Source of the DNA: UBA668 sp040081465
Lineage (GTDB): Bacteria > Actinomycetota > Acidimicrobiia > Acidimicrobiales > Ilumatobacteraceae
DNA: 64,000 bases
NCBI GenBank assembly: GCA_040081465.1
Contig: JBEBGL010000004.1
Coordinates: 62,001-126,000 of the forward strand
Direction of reading: 5' to 3'
Part shown: positions 8,375 through 16,055 of the stretch, in pieces
Layout: each line of letters opens with the position of its first letter
Position numbering within the stretch: position 1 is the first letter of the stretch
Program-made: the position numbers and the translations under genes
The notes under the pieces: generated by a model
Database searches by the model: none
What the model saw: only the letters and a program-made list of their open reading frames with translations
Told to the model about the DNA's origin: nothing

Positions 8375-9555
8375 CACCAGGTTCGGGGCCGCTGAGCGGC
8401 CTACGCATCATTGAACTTGCGGGCATCGGTCCAGGCCCGTTCGCGGCGATGATGCTGGCCGACATGGGCGCGGAAGTGCTTCGTGTTGATCGAGCGCAGT
8501 CCGTTCCGCCAACGACGCCCGAGAATCCGCACTGGGATGTGCTCCTGCGCGGGCGCCGCAACCTTGCCCTTGATCTCAAGCATCCTGACGGCGTTGCAAC
8601 CCTGCTCGATCTGGTCGAGAAGGCCGATGGCTTGATCGAGGGTTTTCGCCCGAACGTGATGGAACGCCTCGGTCTCAGTCCCGATGTGTGTCTCGCGCGC
8701 AACCCGCGGCTTGTATTCGGTCGCATGACCGGTTGGGGTCAAGACGGCCCCTACGCGAACTCGTCCGGCCACGACATCAACTACATCGCGCTTGCAGGAG
8801 CACTTGCCCACTTTGGTCGCGCTGGTGAGGGGCCCGTGCCGCCACTCAACATGGTGGGCGACTTCGGCGGCGGCGGGATGTTCTTGGCGTTCGGAATGGT
8901 GTGTGCGCTGCTGGAAGCGCAACGCAGCGGGCAGGGCCAAGTCGTCGACACCGCGATGGTCGACGGTGCCGCGACGTTGATGAGCATGTTCTGGGCCTTC
9001 AAGCCCATCGGCATCTTCGACGAGAACAACCGTGGCACAAACCTGCTCGACACGGGTGCTCACTTCTACGACGTTTACGAGTGCGCCGATGGAAACTACG
9101 TCTCCATCGGGTCCATCGAGCCCCAGTTCTACGCGGAACTGCTGCGCCTTACCGGGCTTGACGACGATCCCGAGTTTGCTCAGCAGATGAACAAGGCTCA
9201 ATGGCCGCGACTGAAGAAGAAGCTGGCGGAGGTATTCCGAACCGGCACTCGCGACCAGTGGTGCGCCGTGATGGAACACACTGACGTCTGCTTTGCGCCG
9301 GTACTCACGATGTCTGAGGCGGCAGCGCACCCGCACAACGTTGCCCGCGGCACGTTCATTGAGGTGGCGGGCGTTCCCCAACCGGCGCCGGCGCCGCGGT
9401 TTTCGCGCACGGTCGCGAATGTGGATTCGCCGCCTGCGCATCCAGGACAGCACACGCGCGAGGCCTTGGCCGATTGGGGTTTTGCGAATGATCGAATCGA
9501 CGCACTGCTCGCCACTGGCGCGATAGCAGCGAGTGAACCGAAGGGGACAAACTGA
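8371..9555 (+). CDS. CaiB/BaiF family III CoA transferase
   Basis: The 394-residue protein begins with LSGLRIIELAGIGPGPFAAM, then MLADMGAEVLRVDR, RGRRNLALDLKHPDG, EGFRPNVMERLGL and GRMTGWGQDGPY, the standard family III fingerprints; the catalytic Asp is in GHDINYIALAGAL. The length and the GHDINY motif are closest to alpha-methylacyl-CoA racemase (Amacr/Mcr), which epimerises 2-methylacyl-CoA. ATG 8371 overlaps the hydrolase stop (ATGA). Racemase versus true CoA transferase cannot be settled from sequence alone. Confidence 0.85.
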   Translation: MTPGSGPLSGLRIIELAGIGPGPFAAMMLADMGAEVLRVDRAQSVPPTTPENPHWDVLLRGRRNLALDLKHPDGVATLLDLVEKADGLIEGFRPNVMERLGLSPDVCLARNPRLVFGRMTGWGQDGPYANSSGHDINYIALAGALAHFGRAGEGPVPPLNMVGDFGGGGMFLAFGMVCALLEAQRSGQGQVVDTAMVDGAATLMSMFWAFKPIGIFDENNRGTNLLDTGAHFYDVYECADGNYVSIGSIEPQFYAELLRLTGLDDDPEFAQQMNKAQWPRLKKKLAEVFRTGTRDQWCAVMEHTDVCFAPVLTMSEAAAHPHNVARGTFIEVAGVPQPAPAPRFSRTVANVDSPPAHPGQHTREALADWGFANDRIDALLATGAIAASEPKGTN

Positions 9556-10358
9556 TGGGCACGCTTGTGTGTTTCCACGCGCACCCCGACGACGAAAGCA
9601 TGACGACTGGCGGAAGCATGGCGCGTGCCGTTGCTGAAGGCCACCGTGTCGTGCTGGTTGTCGCCACCAATGGCGAATACGGCGAGGTGCCCGCCGACCT
9701 AAGTGAGGGCGAAACGCTGTTGCATCGGCGACGCGCCGAGTCGGAAGCATCGGCAGCGGCTCTTGGCGCTCATCGTCTGGTGTGGCTCGGTTACAAGGAC
9801 AGTGGCATGACCGGTTGGGAGCAGAACCACGATCCCGAGTCGTTTTGGCAAGCACCCGTCGATGAAGCCGCCGAGCGACTGGCAGCGATCTTGCGCGAGG
9901 AGCGCGCCGACGTGCTTACCGTTTACGACTGGCACGGCAACTACGGCCATCCCGACCACATCAAGGTCCACAACGTCGGCTACCGAGCGGCCGAACTGGC
10001 GGGCACAGAGCGTGTTTTCGAAGCGACAATGAATCGCGACGCAATGAAGCGCTTCTTTGCGATTGCGCGTGAGTTGGGCGAAGCCACAGGTCCCGACGGC
10101 GAAGACTGGGACCCCGACAGCCCGGCCGACGATGGCAATCCGTTCGGAACGCCCGAGATCGAACTCACGCACGCTGTCGACGTCGCCGAATTCATCGGGC
10201 ACAAGCGCGCGTCGATCAGTTGTCATAAGAGTCAAGTCACCGATGCCGGATTCTTCATGTCGATGCCCGACGAAGCATTCGCGATGGCGTTCAGCACTGA
10301 GTGGTTCACGCGCAAGGGCGCCGAGCACTCGTTGCGCGAGGGTTGGCTGTTCGAATGA
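9555..10358 (+). CDS. PIG-L/LmbE family deacetylase (mycothiol conjugate amidase-like)
   Basis: Zinc-dependent N-deacetylase/amidase of 267 residues. The metal motif HAHPDDES is at the N-terminus and the third ligand region HGNYGHPDHIKVHN is near residue 120. In actinobacteria this family includes Mca and MshB of mycothiol metabolism; the length (267) and the motifs fit but do not distinguish them. The ATG overlaps the previous stop (TGATG) and the stop overlaps the next start, so it is translated in a coupled operon. Confidence 0.8.
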   Translation: MGTLVCFHAHPDDESMTTGGSMARAVAEGHRVVLVVATNGEYGEVPADLSEGETLLHRRRAESEASAAALGAHRLVWLGYKDSGMTGWEQNHDPESFWQAPVDEAAERLAAILREERADVLTVYDWHGNYGHPDHIKVHNVGYRAAELAGTERVFEATMNRDAMKRFFAIARELGEATGPDGEDWDPDSPADDGNPFGTPEIELTHAVDVAEFIGHKRASISCHKSQVTDAGFFMSMPDEAFAMAFSTEWFTRKGAEHSLREGWLFE

Positions 10359-10915
10359 CCCGCCTGTACCTGGTGCGCCACGGCAGAGCAGCAGCAGGGT
10401 GGGACACCGACCCGGACCCGGGTCTCGACGCGTTAGGTCGCGAACAGGCAGCGGTTATGGCTAACCGATTGCAACCGCTCGGGCCGCTGGCTGTCGTAAC
10501 CAGTCCGCTGCTGCGTTGCCAGCAGACCGCTGCTGTGCTTGCCGCGCGGTGGAATGTGACCCCGCGGATCGAGCCTGGCGTCGCCGAGATTCCCTCACCA
10601 GAGGGCGTGCCGATGGGGGAACGCATCGAGTGGTTGCGCGTGGCGATGGCAGGCACATGGACACAACTCGGCGAGCGCTACACCGCGTTTCGTGACGGCG
10701 TGATGACGACGTTGTCACGTGTTGCTGACGCTGGTGCCGACACTGTCGTTGCAAGCCATTTCATTGCAATCAACGCCGCGATCGGAGCGATTCTCGGCGA
10801 CGATCGACTGTTGATCCGTAGTCTCGATAACTGTTCTGTGACGATCGTGAACTTTGATGACGGAATGTTTCAGTTGGTTGAAACTGGTGAAGAAGCCGAC
10901 ACCCTGATCCGTTGA
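10355..10915 (+). CDS. Histidine phosphatase (phosphoglycerate mutase) family protein
   Basis: The 186-residue protein begins MTRLYLVRHGRAAAGW, the RHG catalytic motif with the phospho-accepting His. It also has SPLLRCQQTA and VASHFIAINAAIG with the second His. These features match the MSMEG_4193-type actinobacterial phosphatase branch of the superfamily. Last gene of the coupled hydrolase - CoA transferase - deacetylase - phosphatase operon. Substrate unknown. Confidence 0.83.
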   Translation: MTRLYLVRHGRAAAGWDTDPDPGLDALGREQAAVMANRLQPLGPLAVVTSPLLRCQQTAAVLAARWNVTPRIEPGVAEIPSPEGVPMGERIEWLRVAMAGTWTQLGERYTAFRDGVMTTLSRVADAGADTVVASHFIAINAAIGAILGDDRLLIRSLDNCSVTIVNFDDGMFQLVETGEEADTLIR

Positions 10916-10943
10916 GCGGCATAAACGCTGGCAGACTTCGCGA

Positions 10944-11636
10944 ATGAGAGTTTGTCGATTGCTTCTAGCCACGGTCCTTGTCGGTGCAGCGCTTCCCGCG
11001 TGCAGCAACAGTCGCATCAGCGGCGGCAATACGTCCAGCTCGGCGCCCACAACGACGGCGCCGACCACGACCACGCAACCACAAGCGACAACGTCTACTT
11101 CCAGCACTGTTGCCGCATCGACGACCAGCACAACTTCCACGATTCCGGCCGTGCTCGGTCTCGACCTTTCCGCCGAAGGGTTGGGCGGGGAATCCTTTGG
11201 CGCCGACGCGGCCGGAGTTATCGCTTACGTCGAGTCAATTCTCGGCTCGCCGACGAGCGACACGGGCTGGGTCGATACCGGTGGCATGGTGTGCTTTGGC
11301 ACCGAGACTCGTGACGTGAGGTGGGGTGACCTTTCGCTGTCGTTCGGTGACGAATCGCCGTTTGCGGTCGGGCTACGCCACTTCTATTTCTATACATACG
11401 GCCCTGCTGCCGGAGAGTTTGTTGTTCCGTTCGGTCTGAGTGTGGAAGGCGGTATCTCGATCGGTGACACCGTTGACGAACTGTTGGCGGCTTACCCGAG
11501 TGCCGTGATCGCGTTCGAAGAGGAGATGGACGCTGCTGTGTTCTACATAGTCGACGGTTTGACTGGCTTCCTAACCGGCACCAGCGGCAGCGACACGATC
11601 ACAACCTTCGTGGGTGGTTTCGGCTGCGGCGGGTAG
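10944..11636 (+). CDS. Predicted secreted lipoprotein, Thr/Ser-rich linker
   Basis: The 230-residue protein has a basic N-terminus (MRVCR), a hydrophobic stretch and the lipobox LPAC with Cys 20, so a lipid-anchored cell-surface protein is predicted. Residues ~30-68 are almost entirely Thr, Ser, Ala and Pro (for example TTTAPTTTT), a flexible spacer. The remaining ~160 residues form a globular domain that I do not recognise; it contains two cysteines (CFG and the terminal GCGG) that may pair. A CAGACT hexamer lies 6 bases before the ATG, consistent with a weak leaderless promoter. Confidence 0.7.
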   Translation: MRVCRLLLATVLVGAALPACSNSRISGGNTSSSAPTTTAPTTTTQPQATTSTSSTVAASTTSTTSTIPAVLGLDLSAEGLGGESFGADAAGVIAYVESILGSPTSDTGWVDTGGMVCFGTETRDVRWGDLSLSFGDESPFAVGLRHFYFYTYGPAAGEFVVPFGLSVEGGISIGDTVDELLAAYPSAVIAFEEEMDAAVFYIVDGLTGFLTGTSGSDTITTFVGGFGCGG

Positions 11637-11639
11637 ATT
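11634..11639 (+). promoter_or_regulatory. Leaderless -10 (TAGATT)
   Basis: TAGATT overlaps the stop codon of the lipoprotein gene and is followed by 7 bases and ATG 11647. Confidence 0.5.
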
Positions 11640-11646
11640 GCCCGGC

Positions 11647-12030
11647 ATGTTTGCAAGCAGCTTGACGACCACGCGCGCCTTGCACGAAGGGTGGTCGTGG
11701 GTCGTAATCATCGGCAACGGGCTCGCCGGTGTCTGGGCGCTCGCCGCGCACCGCGTTCACTCGCTACGCACTCGAGCGTTGTGGTGGTTCATCGGTCTTG
11801 CGCAAGTCACTGTGTTTGTGCAGGTGATCCTCGGTGTGCTGTTAGTCAGCAAGCACAAGATTCCACTGCCCGAGTTCCACGCGTTCTACGGCTTCGTTGC
11901 AATCATCGCGATCGCGATCATCTACAGCTATCGCTTCCAGTTGAAGCACAGGCTGTACTTGCTCTACGGCTTCGGCAGCATCTTCGTGATGGGCTTAGGC
12001 ATCCGAGCAATGCTCGTTGCCACAACCTGA
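11647..12030 (+). CDS. Small polytopic membrane protein
   Basis: The 127-residue protein has four predicted membrane helices: around 18-38 (WVVIIGNGLAGVWALAA), 46-66, 76-96 (FYGFVAIIAIAIIYSY) and 103-123. I do not recognise a family with certainty. The conserved-looking His and basic residues between helices are all that is visible of possible function. The end lies 7 bases from the convergent pckG stop. Confidence 0.65.
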   Translation: MFASSLTTTRALHEGWSWVVIIGNGLAGVWALAAHRVHSLRTRALWWFIGLAQVTVFVQVILGVLLVSKHKIPLPEFHAFYGFVAIIAIAIIYSYRFQLKHRLYLLYGFGSIFVMGLGIRAMLVATT

Positions 12031-12037
12031 CGCGTCC

Positions 12038-13825
12038 TTACAACGCGGCGGCGAGGTCGTGCAGATGCGCGGTGAGTTCGACAGGCAAGCTGTCACCGAA
12101 TTGCGCGTAGTGCGCTTCGATTTCGGGGATCGCCGAACTCCATCCCGCGGCATCGACTGAGAGCAACACGCCGAGGTCGGCGGCGCTGACATCCAAGCCG
12201 CTCACGTCCAGTGAATCTGGCGTCGGCAGGTATCCGATCGGCGTTCGCACAGCATCGGCGGTGCCATCCAGGCGCTCGAACACCCACTTCAGTACGCGGC
12301 TGTTCTCGCCGTAGCCAGGCCACAAGAAGCGGCCGTCTTCGTCGCGACGGAACCAGTTGACGAAGAAGATCTGCGGCAGGTTCTTGGCCTCCGTCGCGGT
12401 GCCGATCTTCAGCCAGTGCCCGAAGTAGTCGGCCATGTTGTAACCGCAGAAGGGCAGCATCGCCATCGGGTCGAAGCGCAACTTGCCGACGGCACCTTGC
12501 TGCGCGGCTGTGGTCTCGCTGGCCATGATCGAGCCGAGAAAGACGCCGTGTTGCCAATCGAACGCTTGCGTCACCAGTGGGACGGTTGTGCGCCGGCGAC
12601 CGCCGAACAAGATTGCACTGATCGGCACACCGGCGGGGGATTCCCACTCGGGTGCGATCGACGGACACTGCGAAGCAGGGGCGGTGAAGCGCGCGTTCGG
12701 GTGTGCTGCCGGTGTCTCGGTCTCGGGAGTCCACGCATTGCCGCGCCAGTCGGTTGCGCGCGCAGGCTTGTCGTCGCTCATGCCTTCCCACCACACGTCG
12801 CCATCGTTGGTCAGTGCCGTGTTGGTGAAGATGCTGTTGGCCGACAGCGTGTGCATCGCGTTTGCGTTCGTATCGAAGCCGGTGCCGGGGGCAACCCCGA
12901 AGAAGCCGGCTTCGGGATTGATCGCGTACAACCGGCCGTCGGCGCCGAACTTCATCCAGCAGATGTCGTCGCCAACCGTCTCGGCCTTCCAGCCCGGAAT
13001 CGTCGGTACGAGCATCGCCAGGTTCGTCTTGCCGCAAGCGCTCGGAAACGCGGCGGCGATGTACTTCGATTCGCCGTGCGGATTGATCAGCTTGAGAATC
13101 AACATGTGCTCGGCCAGCCAGCCGTCGTCGCGCGCCATCACAGAAGCGATGCGCAACGCGAAGCACTTCTTGCCCAGCAATGCGTTGCCGCCGTAGCCCG
13201 AACCGAAGCTGATGATCTCGCGCGTCTCAGGGAAGTGGGCGATGTACTTGTTGTCGGGGTTGCACGGCCACGGAACGTCGGCCTCGCCCGGCTTCAGCGG
13301 AGCACCGACCGAGTGCAGGCACGGCACCCATTCGCCGTCGCCGAGTACGTCGAGCGCACGTTGCCCCATGCGCGTCATGATGCGCATGTTGGTGGCGACG
13401 TAGGCGCTGTCGGTGAGCTGCACCCCGATGTGTGCAATCGGCGAACCGAGTGGGCCCATGCTGAATGGCACGACGTACATCGTGCGGCCCTTCATCGAGC
13501 CTGTGCACAGCGCGATGAGTTCCGTACGCATGGCGCCGGGATCGCGCCAGTTATTGTTCGGGCCGGCATCCTCGGGCTCGCGCGAGCAGATGAACGTGCG
13601 GTCTTCAACGCGGGCAACGTCGCCTGGGTCGGAGTGCGCCCAATAGCTGTTCGGACGCTTGGCCTGATCGAGGCGCTTGAAGGTGCCGCTGTCAACGAGC
13701 GCGTTACACAGCCGGTCGTATTCCTCAGCCGAGCCGTCGCACCAATAGACATCGTCTGGCTGGAATATGGCAGCCCAGTCGTTGACCCATTGCTTCAGTC
13801 GCGCATTGCCAGTGGTTCCGCTCAT
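12038..13825 (-). CDS. pckG: Phosphoenolpyruvate carboxykinase (GTP)
   Basis: Converts oxaloacetate plus GTP to PEP and CO2 (gluconeogenesis); GTP-type as in actinobacteria and animals. The 595-residue length is typical. Visible motifs are the PEPCK-specific FGSGYGGNALLGKKC, the P-loop (kinase-1a) FPSACGKTNLAM with its hyper-reactive Cys, the metal/kinase-2 segment ETVGDDICWMKFG and FGVAPGTG. Transcribed leftward on its own; the ATG at 13825 is preceded by TAATACT about 9 bases upstream. Confidence 0.95.
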   Translation of the reverse strand: MSGTTGNARLKQWVNDWAAIFQPDDVYWCDGSAEEYDRLCNALVDSGTFKRLDQAKRPNSYWAHSDPGDVARVEDRTFICSREPEDAGPNNNWRDPGAMRTELIALCTGSMKGRTMYVVPFSMGPLGSPIAHIGVQLTDSAYVATNMRIMTRMGQRALDVLGDGEWVPCLHSVGAPLKPGEADVPWPCNPDNKYIAHFPETREIISFGSGYGGNALLGKKCFALRIASVMARDDGWLAEHMLILKLINPHGESKYIAAAFPSACGKTNLAMLVPTIPGWKAETVGDDICWMKFGADGRLYAINPEAGFFGVAPGTGFDTNANAMHTLSANSIFTNTALTNDGDVWWEGMSDDKPARATDWRGNAWTPETETPAAHPNARFTAPASQCPSIAPEWESPAGVPISAILFGGRRRTTVPLVTQAFDWQHGVFLGSIMASETTAAQQGAVGKLRFDPMAMLPFCGYNMADYFGHWLKIGTATEAKNLPQIFFVNWFRRDEDGRFLWPGYGENSRVLKWVFERLDGTADAVRTPIGYLPTPDSLDVSGLDVSAADLGVLLSVDAAGWSSAIPEIEAHYAQFGDSLPVELTAHLHDLAAAL

Positions 13826-13870
13826 GACGCGGCCAGTATTACAAACCCCTGGCGGAACGTGAAAACCGGC

Positions 13871-14092
13871 TTAGTGACCGGGGGTCTCCATGTCGACTTC
13901 GCTGCCGAGTCGCAGGCGAGTTGCCCTGCCCTGAGCATCGAGATCGAAGACCACACGCTGGCCCTGCCGCAACATGCGAAAGATCGAGCCCTCGAGCGCA
14001 TCGCCAGCCAAGTCGAGCTCGGCCAAATCGGTATCGCGCAACAACGTTCCGTCGCCCGAGGTGGGGTCGTAGCTCTTAATCACGCCTTGCAC
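13871..14092 (-). CDS. Small cold-shock-domain-like protein, RNP motifs degenerate
   Basis: This 73-residue protein begins VQGVIKSYDPTSGDGTLLRD and continues as a short OB-like fold, with GQRVVFDLDAQGRATRLRLG at the end. The layout resembles CspA, but the aromatic RNP1 sequence (KGFGFI) is replaced by GDGTLL and no RNP2-like VFVH is present. The GTG start at 14092 is 11 bases after the rpmB stop, so it is co-transcribed with L28. I infer an OB-fold protein that no longer binds nucleic acid in the CspA way, or a different ligand. Confidence 0.6.
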   Translation of the reverse strand: MQGVIKSYDPTSGDGTLLRDTDLAELDLAGDALEGSIFRMLRQGQRVVFDLDAQGRATRLRLGSEVDMETPGH

Positions 14093-14103
14093 GGCGGTTT
14101 GCC

Positions 14104-14295
14104 TCAGCCGGCCTTGGCGACTTTGCCGCTCTTGATGCAACCGGTGCATACATAGAGCCGCTTGGGCGCACCCTTAACGAGGGCGCGGACGCGCTGAATA
14201 TTCGGGTTCCAGCGACGCTTTGTGCGACGGTGCGAGTGCGACACGTTCATGCCCCACGAAGGGCCTTTGCCACACACTTCACATACAGCTGCCAT
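14104..14295 (-). CDS. rpmB: 50S ribosomal protein L28 (zinc-binding type)
   Basis: The 63-residue protein begins MAAVCEVCGKGPSWG and has NVSHSHRRTKRRWNPN and YVCTGCIKSGKV. The two CxxC pairs show the zinc-containing (C+) form, which in actinobacteria can be swapped for a zinc-free paralogue under Zur control. ATG 14295 gives the exact family N-terminus. Divergent from the DAK2 gene, as in many actinobacteria. Confidence 0.95.
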   Translation of the reverse strand: MAAVCEVCGKGPSWGMNVSHSHRRTKRRWNPNIQRVRALVKGAPKRLYVCTGCIKSGKVAKAG

Positions 14296-14348
14296 GACGT
14301 AGATCTCCAGAGCAATCGAAACGAGCACAGGGATGATACCAGCGTCGG

Positions 14349-14354
14349 TAGTGT
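14349..14354 (+). promoter_or_regulatory. Leaderless -10 (TAGTGT) for the DAK2 gene
   Basis: TAGTGT is followed by 6 bases and GTG 14361. Confidence 0.5.
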
Positions 14355-14360
14355 GGCGGC

Positions 14361-16055
14361 GTGGCGACCCTGGAACGTTTCAGCCCCGACGCGCTGCGCA
14401 ACACGGTCATCGCATTCCGAGATGCCATGAAGGCGCACGCACCGGGCATCAATCGGCTGAACGTTTACCCCGTCCCCGACGGCGACACCGGAACCAATAT
14501 GGCCCGGACGCTGGATGCCGTGGTCGCCGAACTCGACGGTGCCGAGCGCGGGCTCGAGCCGACCTGCAACGCCATTAGCCACGGCAGCCTGATGGGCGCC
14601 CGTGGCAACAGCGGGGTCATCCTCAGCCAAATCTTGCGCGGTCTGGCTGGAACGCTGAAGAACGCGGGCGAGGGAACAGCGCTGAAAGTGGCCGAAGCCC
14701 TGAAGGCTGCGTCCGCCGCCGCTTACCTGTCGGTGCTGAAGCCGATTGAGGGAACCATTCTCACCGTCGTGCGCGAGGCGGCCGACGGTGCGCACGCCGC
14801 CGCCGAGAACGGCGAGTCATTGGTCGGTGTGCTTCGGGCCGCACGTGCGGCTGGAAAGTCGGCGCTCGACCGCACGCCAGAAATGTTGGCCGTGTTGAAG
14901 GATGCTGGCGTCGTCGATGCTGGTGGTGCCGGCTTCATGCTGTTGCTCGACGCAGCGCTGAACGTCGTCGACGGCGTACCGATCCCCGAGCCGGAAGAGT
15001 TCGAAGGTCCCACCGAGCAGCAATTGGAAGCAGCTGCGCACCGACACAACGAGGCGGGTGGCGTCGACGTCAGCGAGTTGCAGTACGAGGTCATGTACTT
15101 CATGGATCTCGACGACGCGCAGATTCAAGCCTTCAAGGAAGGCTGGGGCGAGATCGGCGACAGCGTGGTTGTCGTCGGTGGCGATGGGATTTGGAACTGC
15201 CACGTGCACACCAACGACGTTGGCGCGGCGATCGAAGTCGCGCTCGATCTTGGTGGACGGCCCAAGAAGATTCGTGTCACCGACTTGTTCGCTGAGGTTG
15301 CCGAGCTTGGCGAAGTAGCGCATGCTCGCCGCGAGGCAGCACTGGTCGATCACGGCCACGACCATGCGCCGCGCGCCGGTGGGGGATTGCCGCCGGTGAA
15401 CTGCGCGATTGTTGCGGTATCGAGTGGTGGCGGGTTGTCCGAGCTGTTCGGCCAACTCGGCGTGCAGGGTGTTGTGTCGGGCGGGCAGACGTTGAACCCG
15501 TCGACAGCCGAGCTCTTGTCGGCCGTCGAGGCCGTCAACGCGCAGCAAGTGATTGTGCTGCCCAACAACAAGAACATCATTCCGGTCGCAGAGCAGTTGA
15601 ACGAACTCTCGTCGAAGACCATCGTTGTGGTGCCGACAAAGACGATGCCCGAGGGGCTGGCGTCACTAGTTGTGTACGACCCCGAGGCCGATGCCTCGGT
15701 GAACGCGAAGGCGATGGGTCAAGCTGCCGCGTCAGTCGTCACCGGCGAGGTCACACAGGCAGTGCGAGCGACGAAGACCGACATCGGCTCAATCAATGAG
15801 GGCGACTGGATCGGTATCACGCGCGGCGAGGGCATCGTTGCAGTTGCCGGAACGCTCGATGGAGCGACGGTCGCACTGCTCGAGCGCTTGGTCGACGACA
15901 GCAGCGAGATTGTCACCATTGTCGAAGGCTCGGATGCGACCGCTGGCCACACCGACGTTGTGCACGCGTGGCTCGACGAGCATCATCCCGATGTGCAGGT
16001 CGAAGTACATCGTGGCGGCCAGCCGTTGTACCCGTACCTCTTCGGCGTGGAATGA
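14361..16055 (+). CDS. fakA: DAK2-domain protein, FakA/YloV-like fatty acid kinase subunit
   Basis: The 564-residue protein starts with a DAK2 (dihydroxyacetone-kinase L-type) domain: NVYPVPDGDTGTNM with the Mg-ATP aspartates (~35-48), SLMGARGNSGVILSQ and DAGGAGFM. The middle and C-terminal halves match the YloV/FakA family, which phosphorylates fatty acids delivered by a DegV/FakB carrier. No fakB is seen nearby, so the partner must be elsewhere. The GTG 14361 start follows a leaderless -10. The stop overlaps the recG start (ATGA); the L28-DAK2-RecG arrangement is conserved in actinobacteria. Confidence 0.85.
   Translation: MATLERFSPDALRNTVIAFRDAMKAHAPGINRLNVYPVPDGDTGTNMARTLDAVVAELDGAERGLEPTCNAISHGSLMGARGNSGVILSQILRGLAGTLKNAGEGTALKVAEALKAASAAAYLSVLKPIEGTILTVVREAADGAHAAAENGESLVGVLRAARAAGKSALDRTPEMLAVLKDAGVVDAGGAGFMLLLDAALNVVDGVPIPEPEEFEGPTEQQLEAAAHRHNEAGGVDVSELQYEVMYFMDLDDAQIQAFKEGWGEIGDSVVVVGGDGIWNCHVHTNDVGAAIEVALDLGGRPKKIRVTDLFAEVAELGEVAHARREAALVDHGHDHAPRAGGGLPPVNCAIVAVSSGGGLSELFGQLGVQGVVSGGQTLNPSTAELLSAVEAVNAQQVIVLPNNKNIIPVAEQLNELSSKTIVVVPTKTMPEGLASLVVYDPEADASVNAKAMGQAAASVVTGEVTQAVRATKTDIGSINEGDWIGITRGEGIVAVAGTLDGATVALLERLVDDSSEIVTIVEGSDATAGHTDVVHAWLDEHHPDVQVEVHRGGQPLYPYLFGVE

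Noticed and set aside
8401..9855. 484-codon open frame on the minus strand opposite the CoA transferase
   Set aside because: Antisense shadow of a well-supported gene; no start signal, no family motifs.
12416..14155. 579-codon open frame on the plus strand opposite pckG and the cold-shock-like gene
   Set aside because: It is antisense to a clear PEP carboxykinase with all motifs; the long opening follows from GC-rich third positions, and the translation is rich in Arg, His and Val without a recognisable fold.
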